This document shows positions 20,125 to 34,286 of a stretch of DNA of 64,000 nt, piece after piece; position 1 is the first letter of the stretch; each line of letters starts with the position of its first letter. The position numbers were made by a program, and so were the translations under genes. This stretch comes from Arthrobacter sp. ATA002 (GTDB lineage: Bacteria; Actinomycetota; Actinomycetes; Actinomycetales; Micrococcaceae): positions 2,728,001-2,792,000 of the forward strand of contig NZ_CP114015.1 in the NCBI RefSeq assembly GCF_026898095.1, written 5' to 3'. The notes under the pieces were generated by a model, which saw only the letters and a program-made list of their open reading frames with translations, searched no databases and had not been told where the DNA came from.

Positions 20125-21932
20125 CTACGCGCGTTCCTCGTCAACGTCACCGGCAGGTGCGTCGGCGGAGAACTCGTCGTTGTCGTTGCCGTCGTCGTGC
20201 AGCTCAACGTTGTTGTTGTCGTCGTCTTCTTCGGCTTCGAGGACGCCGATGATGCCTTCCTGGTCGTCCGACGGCAGGGTGTCGACGTCGTCGCTCAGTT
20301 CCAGCTCACCGCCGGCATCTGCGGGCTCGGCTTCCGCGGGAGCGGCGAAGGGAGTGTCCGAACGCTCGGCGCCGCGGTGTTCACCGCGGTTGTCGCCGTC
20401 GCGGTCTTCACGGCCGCGGCGCGGCTTCTCCGGCTTCTCCTCTTCATCGTCGAGGTCAAAGATGTCCGGCTCGGCAAACTCGCCGATGCCCAGGGCCTTT
20501 TCGGCCAACAGGGCACGGCTGCGCCACTGTTCGGCTTCTTCGTTACGGCCGGCAAGTTCCAGTGCGTCACCGTAGGCCCGGAACAGGCGCGGGCTGAAGG
20601 AGAACGCACGGTTCTTGTCCAGCTGCGGGATTTCCAGGGCAGTCACGGCGGCATCGTACTGTTCCATGTCCATCCGGGCGCCCGAGGCCACGATGGCCAT
20701 GTCCACCTGGCCGGCAGTGTCCAATTCTTTCGCCTCGTCGGAACGGGCGATATCCAGGGCACGGTCCGGACGCCCGAGTCCGCGTTCGCAGTCGGCCATC
20801 ATCGCCAAGTAGGCATTGGAGCCGCTAATACGGCGGTACGTGCGGAATTCGCGCAGCGCTTCACCAAAGTGCTCGGACGCGTATGCGGTCAGGGCAACGG
20901 CTTCGCGCACTGCCGCCATGCGTCCGCCGCGGCGGCTGGCAGCCAGCGCGTGCTGGAAGGCAAGTTCCGGATCGATGTCGATCAGGCGTCCGGCCATGAC
21001 GAGGTGCTTGGAAACCCACTCGCCGTTCACTTCCTCCAGGACACGCAGCTGGGCGCGCGTGACCTTGTCCAGCTCCTGGCCTGTGACGTCGTCATCGATC
21101 TCGGGTGAACGCTCACGGTCGGGACGGTTGGCACTGCGCAGGTCACGGGCGTTGTGCTTGTGCTCCACAACCGGTGCATCCTCGCCCCGGGCCGGACGGT
21201 CCTTGGAGAAGGACGGCTTACGGTCGTTGACACGGGCCGGACGGCGGTCATCCCCGCCACGCGCCGGACGGTCGCCGAACGACGGCTTGCGGTCGCCGAA
21301 CGACGGCTTGCGGTCGCCGAAAGACGGCTTGCGGTCGCCGAAAGACTTCCGCTCGCCGCTGCGCTCAGAGAACGGCTTCCGCTCACCATCACGCGGCGGA
21401 CGACGATCGTCGCCACCAAACGACGGCTTACGGTCACCGCCACGCGCCGGACGGTCGCCAAACGACGGCTTCCGGTCACCAAAGGACTTCCGCTCACCGC
21501 TGCGCTCAGAGAACGGCTTCCGCTCACCATCACGCGGCGGACGACGATCGTCGCCACCAAACGACGGCTTACGATCGCCGCGGTCGCTAAGGGCTTACGC
21601 TCACCGCTGCGCTCAGGGAACGGCTTCCGCTCACCATCACGGGCCGGACGACGGTCATCGCCACCGCGGGCAGGCCGGTCACCAAACGTCGGCTTGCGGT
21701 CCTTCGAGTACGGCTTGCGGTCCGAGGACGCGCCCCGGTCGCCAAAGGACTTCCGCTCACCATCACGCGCGGGCCGGCCCCCGAAGGAGGGCTTCCGGTC
21801 TTCGAAACGCTTAGGAGCGTTCCGGTCATTCGTGGCGGGGCGTCCGCGGTCATCCCGCTTGCCTGACGAGCTACTGCTGCCGGCGGCGTTGTTTCCGGCG
21901 CCGCGCTGATCCCTGTTGTTTTGCTCTGACAT
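20125..21932 (-). CDS. TPR-containing protein with basic DRKPSFGD-repeat N-terminus, frameshifted
   Basis: The corrected protein has about 602 residues. The N-terminal 260 or so residues are a highly charged, low-complexity region built from short units such as DRKPSFGD, GERKPF and DDRRPARDG. A helical TPR-like domain follows (VTGQELDKVTRAQLRVLEEVNGEW to about EKALGIGEF), and then an acidic Asp/Glu-rich tail. The frame breaks at about 21590; one base restores GERKPLSDRGDRKPSF. ATG 21932 begins MSEQNNRDQRG. It ends four bases before the HAD gene. The position equals that of Rv1691 in M. tuberculosis. The basic repeats suggest RNA or nucleic-acid contact, which is inference. Confidence 0.78.
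21269..21571 (-). repeat. In-gene tandem repeats coding for DRKPSFG units
   Basis: Three complete 21-base units and a partial fourth (cggtcgccgaacgacggcttg and close variants) run from 21269 to 21350. A longer repeat of 87 bases occurs twice, at 21344-21430 and 21485-21571, offset by 141 bases or 47 codons. Both periods are multiples of three, so copy number can change without loss of frame. The indel at 21590 lies just beside this block. Confidence 0.85.
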
Positions 21933-22324
21933 GCTGGTGAGTTCCTCTCGTCGTGAGCCGACCAACGGAATTTACTGCAGTCGCTCGTCACTATGGATAT
22001 ATAAAAGTCGGTTCTAAAGTTTGGGGGCCTAAACAGGCACAGTCTGATTCTAGTCCAGGTACGTTCGGCGATGGTCATCCCCTCCGGTGAAGCTGCAAAG
22101 GGATTAGGTGAGTCTTGCCACCTCGGCCCTCCGGACCTAGGCCGGCCGGGCTATGAACCTGGGTACAGACCCGAGGCAGGCAACGCACGATCCAGCTCCG
22201 GGGTTCGCAGAAGTCCTGTGCACAGAACAGGCGGGATGTCCGGGGCTCGGGCCCGCCATGCCTGCCATAGGACGCACCGTCGATCCGAAGTCCAGCTGTT
22301 CACCGCAGCGTGCCGGGTTAAACA
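21933..22324. other. Intergenic region between rRNA operon end and TPR gene
   Basis: No gene or tRNA was found. It should contain the promoter of the minus-strand TPR-HAD-tlyA unit; the AT-rich patch at about 21990-22022 (TATATA core) is the likeliest place. The rest is GC-rich and without a recognised motif. Confidence 0.4.
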
Positions 22325-22356
22325 AGTAAGGCCCCGCAACCATGCGGGGCCTTACT
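22325..22356 (-). terminator. rRNA operon terminator
   Basis: A perfect 13-base stem, AGTAAGGCCCCGC (22325-22337) and GCGGGGCCTTACT (22344-22356), encloses the loop AACCAT, 17 bases downstream of 5S on the minus strand. This is the strongest hairpin of the region and in the expected place. Confidence 0.8.
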
Positions 22357-22372
22357 CTCTCAACCAGAACTT

Positions 22373-22489
22373 GTCCGGCGGTGACCTACTCTCCCACACC
22401 CTCCCGGATGCAGTACCATCGGCGCTGTGGGTCTTAGCTTCCGGGTTCGGAATGGGACCGGGCGTTTCCCCACGCTATGACCGCCGTAA
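22373..22489 (-). rRNA. rrf: 5S ribosomal RNA
   Basis: The minus strand reads TTACGGCGGTCATAGCGTGG through GTGACCGCCGGAC, 117 bases, with the terminal helix TACGGCGG/CCGCCGG and the conserved loops CCCATTCCGAACCCGGAAG and GGGAGAGTAGG. It is last in the 16S-23S-5S operon. Ends are accurate to a few bases. Confidence 0.93.
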
Positions 22490-22807
22490 CCCTTCCACCC
22501 ACACCACCCCAAAACAAACCTCAGGGTGAGGGGAAAACAATGGTCACAACAAGAAACACACACCCCCGGCAACCAGGAAACCCCAGCCACCTCAGCGCGT
22601 ATTCCCCATAGGTGAATACAACAATAATAATTCTAAACCATCACACCGCCGGTAAAGACAGTCTGATGACCTGTTCACGGGTGACAAACCACACGGGTTT
22701 GTTATCCGGGAACCACATAGTGGACGCAAGCAACACATGATCTCCCATGATCCTTCTCTGGCCGGAACGTTTGAAGTCGTTTCCCGCCCAGATCATGGTG
22801 TGGTGTA
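22490..22807 (-). other. 23S-5S internal spacer
   Basis: This 318-base transcribed spacer holds no tRNA or gene. It is less GC-rich than the coding sequence and has runs such as AACAATAATAATT at about 22620. It should carry part of the 23S processing stalk. Confidence 0.6.
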
Positions 22808-28011
<5,204 letters not shown>

Positions 28012-28172
28012 TGTGTTACAGACACAGGGCCGGAGCCAAGGAAAATTGGCTGCACAGTCCTGCACTAAATTCGAAACCAGCTAAAAAAGCTGCTCCCAGC
28101 CCACGGGGTGGGCGGAAACAGCCAGTTCAACCAATCAAAATAATTGGTATCAATAAACTTGGCACACTATTG

Positions 28173-28186
28173 AGTTCTCAAACAAC
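28173..28186 (-). promoter_or_regulatory. boxA-like motif in 16S leader
   Basis: The minus strand reads GTTGTTTGAGAACT followed by CAATAGTGTGCC, closely matching the conserved leader element of actinobacterial rRNA operons. It lies about 160 bases upstream of the 16S start and recurs in the 16S-23S spacer. Confidence 0.65.
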
Positions 28187-28265
28187 AGATGCATACGAAA
28201 TACTCGGAAAACAATCCGTGAACCGGACCGCGTTTTTTCTTTTCTCTTCGCTGCAGTGTTTCTTT

Positions 28266-28295
28266 ATTCTATTTCATCCGGACCGTTTTTGGCAA
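28266..28295 (-). promoter_or_regulatory. Candidate rRNA operon promoter
   Basis: On the minus strand, TTGCCA (28290-28295) and TAGAAT (28266-28271) are separated by 18 bases, close to the primary sigma-factor consensus, in a locally AT-rich patch. Transcription would start near 28258, giving a leader of about 247 bases that includes the boxA-like motif. Other promoters may exist further upstream in 28300-28650. Confidence 0.5.
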
Positions 28296-28650
28296 TTCGG
28301 GATAATTCCCGCTATTTGCTTCATTCGTCCGAAGAAAACCCGTTACAAAGCGTCCGGATTATCTCCGGTGCTCTTGTGTTGGGGTTTTGCTGCCGCTTCC
28401 GGGAGTCTCACGTGCAGATACACTTCGCAGTGTCTGTCAGGCGCTCACCGGGGCAACTCACTCAACTTTACACAGCCCCGGCGGTCCGCGCAAACCGTTG
28501 GAGTGTGACCTCCTGCACGCCGCCCCTGCCGCCGTTCGCAGCCTCCCGCCGTCCTCCCGTGGATTCCAGACGAGGTCGAGAAATACTCCGAAACGGAGAA
28601 AACCGGCCCTCCCGCACGCGGCTCCGAAAACTCGGAACCGGCGAAAGAGG

Positions 28651-28672
28651 ACCGGCCTTCCAACGGGCCGGT
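28651..28672 (-). terminator. tyrS terminator hairpin
   Basis: Arms ACCGGCC (28651-28657) and GGCCGGT (28666-28672) lie directly after the tyrS stop on the minus strand and are followed by CCTCTTTC, a weak T-rich tract. It would separate tyrS from the rRNA operon. A second small hairpin CTCCG-AAA-CGGAG lies near 28590. Confidence 0.5.
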
Positions 28673-28676
28673 AAAA

Positions 28677-29996
28677 CTATCCGGCTGACACTTCCACGGT
28701 CGCAAGCGTCCGCTTACCGCGGCGCAGCAGCAGGTACCGGCCGTGCAGCAGTTCATCGCTGCCGATCCTTGTTTCCGCGTCCGTTATCTTGCGGTTGTTG
28801 ACGTAGGCACCGCCTTCGGCAACAGTGCGGCGGGCCGCAGAGTTGCTGGCCGCCAAGCCCGACGCAACCAGCAGGTCCGTAATGCCCAGCCCACTGCCGT
28901 CGACTACCACCCGGGGAAGCTCCGCCGTAGCAGCAGTCAGGGTCGCTTCGTCCAGCCCTGCAAGTTCACCCTGTCCGAACAGTGCGGCGGAAGCGGCGAT
29001 AACCTTCTCGGTTGCCTCCACCCCGTGAATCAGTGAGGTCACGTCGTAGGCCAGCCGGCGCTGCGCCGCACGCTTGTGCGGCTCTTCGGCAACCGCGCCG
29101 GCGAGCTCTTCAATTTCCGCCCGGGACAGGAAGGTAAAAACCTTGAGGCGGTCGACCACGTCGGCGTCGGAAGTATTCAGCCAGAACTGGTACATCGCGT
29201 ACGGGCTGGTCATGCTCCCGTCCAGCCAGATGGCGTTGCCCTCGCTCTTGCCGAACTTGGTGCCGTCGGAGTTGGTGATCAGCGGCGTGCCCAGGGCGTG
29301 AACGCTCTTGCCTTCGACCTTGCGCACCAGTTCGGTGCCGGAGGTGAGGTTGCCCCACTGGTCCGAGCCGCCGGTTTCCAGCACGCAGTTGTAGTCACGG
29401 AAGAGCTGCAGGTAATCCATGCCCTGCAGCACCTGGTAGCTGAACTCCGCGTACGAAATACCCTCGTCGGAGTTCAGGCGGGAGGACACGATCTCCTTCT
29501 TGATCATGGTGCCCACCCGGAAGTGCTTGCCGATGTCCCGCAGGAAGTCGATGGCGCTCATGGGAGCAGTCCAGTCAAGGTTGTTGACCATCTGCGCAGC
29601 GTTGTCCCCGTCAAAGCTGAGGAAGCGCTGCACCTGTCCCTGCAGGTAGCCGACCCACTCCGAGACGGTTTCCTTGGTGTTCATGGTGCGTTCGGCGGTG
29701 GGACGCGGATCCCCAACCAGGCCGGTGGATCCTCCCACCAGCGCGAGCGGACGGTGGCCGGCCAGCTGGAGCCGGCGCATCGTCAGCAGCTGCACCAGGT
29801 TTCCCAGGTGCAGGCTCGGCGCGGTGGGATCGAAGCCGCAATAATAGGTGATCGAATCCCCGGCGAGCAGTTTCTCCAGTTCGGCCTCGTCAGTGGAGAC
29901 ATGGACCAAGCCACGCCACTTCAGTTCCTGCCAAACATTGTCGAACGTTGGATCATTCTTCTGGGCGCTCAGGCCCGCAGGGGTTTCGGTAGTCAC
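28677..29996 (-). CDS. tyrS: Tyrosyl-tRNA synthetase
   Basis: This class I synthetase charges tRNA-Tyr. The HIGH-type motif is SLHLGNLVQL, the KMSKS-type motif KFGKSEGN, and an S4 RNA-binding domain ends the protein (DLLVASGLAASNSAARRTVAEGGAYVNNRKI). GTG 29996 starts VTTETPAGLSAQKND, the normal length (439 residues); the 20 codons upstream in frame are rejected because they overlap the helD stop. The gene lies 13 bases after helD, and mpg-tyrS neighbourhood is conserved in actinobacteria. Confidence 0.95.
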   Translation of the reverse strand: MTTETPAGLSAQKNDPTFDNVWQELKWRGLVHVSTDEAELEKLLAGDSITYYCGFDPTAPSLHLGNLVQLLTMRRLQLAGHRPLALVGGSTGLVGDPRPTAERTMNTKETVSEWVGYLQGQVQRFLSFDGDNAAQMVNNLDWTAPMSAIDFLRDIGKHFRVGTMIKKEIVSSRLNSDEGISYAEFSYQVLQGMDYLQLFRDYNCVLETGGSDQWGNLTSGTELVRKVEGKSVHALGTPLITNSDGTKFGKSEGNAIWLDGSMTSPYAMYQFWLNTSDADVVDRLKVFTFLSRAEIEELAGAVAEEPHKRAAQRRLAYDVTSLIHGVEATEKVIAASAALFGQGELAGLDEATLTAATAELPRVVVDGSGLGITDLLVASGLAASNSAARRTVAEGGAYVNNRKITDAETRIGSDELLHGRYLLLRRGKRTLATVEVSAG

Positions 29997-30009
29997 GTCT
30001 TCCAAAATA

Positions 30010-32277
30010 TCAGTCTTCTTCGTCAACAATGCCCGCGGGAACCGGGCGTACGGCAATAAGTCGCAGCCGCTGGGTGGGGCGTGTCATGGCCACGTACAGG
30101 TCCCCGACCTTCCCGGCCGCCGCGGTCAGCAGCTCTTCAGGCTCCAGGATGATAACGCCGTCGAACTCCAGGCCTTTGGCCTCCCGCGGCGAGGTCACCA
30201 CGATGTCCTGTTCAATCCCGCCCGCACCGGTCCCCAGCCGCCGGCCGTAGGCCGCACCAACCTCGCGGCGCACGGCGTCCAGATGATGCTCCTCGGCAAT
30301 GATCGCCAGCAGCCCGCCTTCCAGTGCAGCCAGGTCCTCGGGGAGGACCTCCATCAGGCGGGACACCAGCCCGCCCTCCGGAACCTGGTCGATGAACGGC
30401 GCCCAGCGGCCCTCGCGGACCGCCTTGGGTGCGGAAACCACGAGGCCGGCGGCATTGGCCATGCGCACCGCCGCTTCGGCGATCTGCGCCGGAGTCCGGT
30501 AGTTCACCGTGAGCTCCTCCAGGGTCCAGCGGTCCCCAACGAACGGCGCCAGGGCCTGCTGCCACGAGGTGGCGCCGGCGGCAGAGCTGGTCTGGGCGAT
30601 GTCGCCGACCACGGTGAAGGACTTCAGCGGGCAGCGGCGCATCAGCAGCCGCCACTGCATGGCGGAGAGCTCCTGCGCTTCGTCCACCACGATGTGCCCG
30701 AAGGCCCAGGTGCGGTCGACGGCGGCGCGGTCGGCGGCGGTCAGGCGCGCCTCCCCCACCGTGTTGTGGTCCGCCAGGTCCTCGGCGGACAGGATGCCGT
30801 GTGCCCCGGAGTCCTCCAGGAAGCCCTCGGTGTTCTCGATGGCGCGCTCGGCGTTGGCCAGGTCCCGCTTGCGCTGTTCCTCGCGCAGGGCATGGTCGCG
30901 TCCGGCCGAGGCATCGAGCTCGCCCAACAGCTCAGCCGCTTCATCCAGCAGCGGAATGTCGGATTCCGTCCACGGCGCATCGGGGCTGCGCCGCAGCATG
31001 CGAAGCTCTTCCGGGCTCAGTTCGGGTGCGGCAGCCTCGAGGTGACCCGGCTTGCTGAAGAGCTCGGAGAGCAGTTTCTCCGGGGTCATCGGCATCCAGC
31101 ACAGGTTCAGGGCAATGCGCACGTCACGGGAACTCCGCACATCCTCGGCCAGGTAGGCGCGGTCGGTGCTGTTCCCGGCACCGGCGGATTCCTCGAGCTG
31201 CTCCGTCAGCTGCTCGGTCAGCTCGCGCAGCAGGATTTTGACGAAGGTCACGCGTGCTTCATTGTGCGGCTTGCCCGTGGCGCGTGCCTTGTCGCGTGCC
31301 CGCTGCACCATTTTCGGCGTCAGCGTGAGGATGGTTCCCTCCACGTTCAGCCGCCGCGGCTCGAGCACCAGCCGCTGGCGGTTGGCGACGGCGTTGGCCA
31401 CCACCTGCGCCATGGAAATCCGGCCCTTGATTTCGGCCGCGTGGGCGTCTTCTTCGGGTACCGCGTTGATGCCCGGCATCAGCTGTCCCAGGCTGGACAT
31501 AACGACGCCGGTCTCGCCCAGGGATGGCAGCACCCGCTCAATGTAGCGGATGAATGCGTTGGAGGGACCCACCAGCAGCACGCCGGCGGACTTGAGCCGT
31601 TCACGGTGCGTGTACAGCAGGTACGCCGCACGGTGCAGGGCGACGGCGGTTTTTCCGGTGCCCGGTCCGCCCTGTACCACCAGCGTGCCGGCCAGCGGTG
31701 CGCGGATGATGCGGTCCTGTTCGGCCTGGATGGTGCCGACAATGTCCGACATCTGTCCGGTGCGCTTGGAATTGAGAGCCGCCAGCAGCGCGCCTTCGCC
31801 CTGCAGCGCCTCGTCCTCTTCGAGCATGGTGTAGTCGAGCACATCGTCTTCGATGGCCTGCACATTGCGGCCTTTGAGGATCAGGTGGCGCCGCCGCCGT
31901 ACGCCCTGGCGCTCGAAGGCGGTGGCCTGATAGAAGGTACCCGCTTCCGGGGCGCGCCAGTCCACCATCAGCCGCTGCAGGTCTTCCGTGGACAGGCCGA
32001 TGCGGCCGATGTAGCGCTCCTCGCCGTCGTCGAGGTCCAGCCGGCCGAAAACCAGGCGGTCGTCCACGGCATTCAGCTGCGCCAGGCGGTCCTCGTACAT
32101 GGTTGCAAAGGCATCGCGTTCGGAGCGGTTCTGGTGCGAACCGGCCGAGTGGCTGCGCCGCACCTGGGCCAGCTGTTCGCGCTTTTCCTCGCGGAGTTCA
32201 TCAAGTCGCTGGTACAAACCGGCGACGTATTCTCGCTCGTGTTCCAGCTCGTGGTGGGCAGAAGACATTTCAGGCAT
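30010..32277 (-). CDS. helD: HelD-like UvrD/Rep-family RNA polymerase-associated ATPase
   Basis: This 755-residue protein starts with a charged coiled-coil N-terminus (HHELEHEREYVAGLYQRLDELREEKREQL), then the HelD-typical GRIGL...VDWRAPEAGTFYQAT segment, Walker A GGPGTGKT (203-210), VDEAQELS (Walker B), GDIAQTS, and the late motifs TSPREAKGLEFDGVII and YVAMTRPTQRL. HelD proteins release stalled RNA polymerase and use ATP; the mycobacterial protein binds the polymerase channels. ATG 32277 has the ribosome binding site AGAGGGA. It is probably co-transcribed with tyrS and lies upstream of the rRNA operon. Confidence 0.85.
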   Translation of the reverse strand: MPEMSSAHHELEHEREYVAGLYQRLDELREEKREQLAQVRRSHSAGSHQNRSERDAFATMYEDRLAQLNAVDDRLVFGRLDLDDGEERYIGRIGLSTEDLQRLMVDWRAPEAGTFYQATAFERQGVRRRRHLILKGRNVQAIEDDVLDYTMLEEDEALQGEGALLAALNSKRTGQMSDIVGTIQAEQDRIIRAPLAGTLVVQGGPGTGKTAVALHRAAYLLYTHRERLKSAGVLLVGPSNAFIRYIERVLPSLGETGVVMSSLGQLMPGINAVPEEDAHAAEIKGRISMAQVVANAVANRQRLVLEPRRLNVEGTILTLTPKMVQRARDKARATGKPHNEARVTFVKILLRELTEQLTEQLEESAGAGNSTDRAYLAEDVRSSRDVRIALNLCWMPMTPEKLLSELFSKPGHLEAAAPELSPEELRMLRRSPDAPWTESDIPLLDEAAELLGELDASAGRDHALREEQRKRDLANAERAIENTEGFLEDSGAHGILSAEDLADHNTVGEARLTAADRAAVDRTWAFGHIVVDEAQELSAMQWRLLMRRCPLKSFTVVGDIAQTSSAAGATSWQQALAPFVGDRWTLEELTVNYRTPAQIAEAAVRMANAAGLVVSAPKAVREGRWAPFIDQVPEGGLVSRLMEVLPEDLAALEGGLLAIIAEEHHLDAVRREVGAAYGRRLGTGAGGIEQDIVVTSPREAKGLEFDGVIILEPEELLTAAAGKVGDLYVAMTRPTQRLRLIAVRPVPAGIVDEED

Positions 32278-32447
32278 GTTCGCGTTCCCTCTCGCAAAGG
32301 CAGACCGTCAAGTTTAGCGTGCATTTGGACTTTTTCCATGCATTGCGGTAACCGGGTGGCACCGGCCCTTGCCGGGGTGGCCGTGATGCGCCAAAGCGCA
32401 GTGCGGCCGGGCGGCATGGCGCCGTCCGGCCGGGACGTTGAGCGTGT

Positions 32448-33005
32448 CTAGTAGGTGGTGAGGGCGTGAACGGAATAACCGTCCAGCGCCCCGCGTCCGC
32501 CGAGGTCACGCAGCTCAAGCACGACGCCGAACCCGGCGACAACGCCGCCGGCCTTCTCGATGAGGCGGGCAGTGGCGGCGAGTGTCCCCCCGGTGGCCAG
32601 GACGTCGTCAAGGATCAGGATCCGTGAGCCTGCGGGGAAGTCGTCCCGGTGAACCTCGAGCGTGTTTTCGCTGTACTCCATCGAGTAGCTTTCCGAGTAC
32701 ACGTCCCGGGGCAGTTTGCCCGGCTTGCGGACGGTCAAAACGCCCTTGCCGGCCGCATAGGCGGCTGCGGCGGCGAGGAGGAAGCCACGGGCTTCAATGC
32801 CTGCGACGTAGTCAAAACGTCCCTCGTACTCGGCCAGCAGGGAATCGACGACATTTTGAAAGGCCGGTCCGTCGGCGAAGACGGGGGTTAGATCCCGGAA
32901 AACGACGCCGGGCTTGGGATAGTCCGGCACAACTGCGCCAAGGCGTTCGATGGTGTCGGCGATTGACTCAGTGTTCTGTGCGGCATCCGCGGGCGTTTCT
33001 TTCAC
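32448..33005 (-). CDS. apt: Adenine phosphoribosyltransferase
   Basis: It salvages adenine to AMP using PRPP. The 185-residue protein has the type I phosphoribosyltransferase motif ILILDDVLATGGTL, the adenine-specific IEARGFLLAAAAAYAAGKG and VPDYPKPGVVFRDLTPVF. The frame is complete. It is a single gene, 170 bases upstream of helD, and divergent from the aldo/keto reductase. Confidence 0.94.
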   Translation of the reverse strand: MKETPADAAQNTESIADTIERLGAVVPDYPKPGVVFRDLTPVFADGPAFQNVVDSLLAEYEGRFDYVAGIEARGFLLAAAAAYAAGKGVLTVRKPGKLPRDVYSESYSMEYSENTLEVHRDDFPAGSRILILDDVLATGGTLAATARLIEKAGGVVAGFGVVLELRDLGGRGALDGYSVHALTTY

Positions 33006-33182
33006 CCGTCCACCTTACCGGCTCCGCTGCGGGACCTCTTGGTCGGACCGGGCAGCTGTGGTGCTTCTCTCGAGGGCCCGCGGCGCCGGAAGCCGGCGGA
33101 ATAAAGGCTCCGGGGAGGCAGTTGCCACATTCGCACGGGTTCTTCGGAGAGGACCCTGAATCAACAGCAAGGATTGAAACAC

Positions 33183-34214
33183 ATGGCTAACCTGCACGAA
33201 GTGCTGAAGAACAAGATCGGATTCGGGACAGCTCCGCTGGGAAACATGTTCCGGGACATACCCCAAGACGAGGCGCTGGCCACCGTCGAGGCCGCCTGGA
33301 ACGAAGGTATCCGCTACTTCGACACTGCCCCGTTCTACGGAGCCGGTTTGGCTGAATCCCGTTTGGGTGAGGTGCTTTCCCAGCATCCCCGTGACGAGTT
33401 TGCCCTGAGCACCAAGGTGGGCCGGCTCATCCTGGACGAAGAGGAAGAGAAGAACGGCGGCCTCTTCAACCACGGACGGGCGAATAAGATCGCCACGGAT
33501 TACACGGCTGATGCCACGCTGCGGTCCATTGAGGAAAGCCTGACGAGGCTAAAGACCGACCGCTTGGACTTTGTCTTCATCCACGACACGTCCCGGGACT
33601 TCCTGGGCGATGAGTGGGTGGCTAAGTTCAATGAGGCCCGGACCGGTGCATTCCGCGTGCTCGCCCGGTTGCAGGACGAAGGCGTGATCAACGGCTGGGG
33701 CCTCGGCGTCAACACCACCGAGCCCATCGAACTGGCCATGGACATGGACTCGGCCGCTCCGACCATGAGCCTCTCCGCCACCCAGTACACCCTGCTGCAG
33801 CACGAGCGTGCCCTGCAGCGGATGATGCCCGCCGCCCAGGCGAAGGGTGTGGGCATTGTCGTCGGCGGTCCCTTCAACTCCGGCGCCCTGCTGGGTGGAG
33901 ACTACTTTGATTACGCGGAGATCCCTCCGGAGGTCAGGGAGCGGATTGCCCGGTTGACCGCAATCGCCGGGCGGTACAACGTGAGCCTGAAGGCCGCTGC
34001 GCTGCAGTTCTCCGCCGCCCACCCCGCGGTGGCTGCGGTCATCCCCGGTTCCAGCCGGCCCGAGCGCGTGGCGGAGGATGTTGCGGCTATGAAGGCACAG
34101 ATCCCCGGCGCGTTCTGGAACGAGCTGCTGGAGAACAAGCTGATCTCCGCGCAGGCGCCCTGCCCGGCGCGGTGTAGGCGCGGTGTAGAAGGGCCCTGCT
34201 GCCAAGAGGGTTAG
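33183..34214 (+). CDS. Aldo/keto reductase, D-threo-aldose (fucose) dehydrogenase type
   Basis: This NAD(P)-dependent TIM-barrel oxidoreductase shows the catalytic tetrad as Asp and Tyr in FDTAPFYGAG, Lys in STKVGR and His in FVFIHDT. The subfamily pattern (GLAESRLGEVL, VVGGPFNSGALLGG) is that of D-threo-aldose/fucose 1-dehydrogenases. ATG 33183 has the ribosome binding site AAGGA; three upstream codons in frame start with TTG. The end looks abnormal: a perfect 11-base tandem repeat (34167-34188) replaces the usual APVPA-type ending and the reading continues about 15 codons to TAG. It stands alone. Confidence 0.82.
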   Translation: MANLHEVLKNKIGFGTAPLGNMFRDIPQDEALATVEAAWNEGIRYFDTAPFYGAGLAESRLGEVLSQHPRDEFALSTKVGRLILDEEEEKNGGLFNHGRANKIATDYTADATLRSIEESLTRLKTDRLDFVFIHDTSRDFLGDEWVAKFNEARTGAFRVLARLQDEGVINGWGLGVNTTEPIELAMDMDSAAPTMSLSATQYTLLQHERALQRMMPAAQAKGVGIVVGGPFNSGALLGGDYFDYAEIPPEVRERIARLTAIAGRYNVSLKAAALQFSAAHPAVAAVIPGSSRPERVAEDVAAMKAQIPGAFWNELLENKLISAQAPCPARCRRGVEGPCCQEG

Positions 34215-34240
34215 GCTCCCGCAGGGTTTAGGGCTCACAG

Positions 34241-34271
34241 GCGGCGTCCGGGTGGTCATCCCGGACGCCGC
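34241..34271. terminator. Strong bidirectional terminator hairpin
   Basis: Perfect 12-base arms GCGGCGTCCGGG (34241-34252) and CCCGGACGCCGC (34260-34271) with the 7-base loop TGGTCAT lie between the convergent aldo/keto reductase and glycosylase genes. Confidence 0.7.
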
Positions 34272-34286
34272 TTATGCGTTCTGCGG

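Noticed and set aside
29848-32451. An 867-codon open frame antisense to helD
   Set aside because: No recognisable domain, low-complexity composition, fully explained by the real helD codons.
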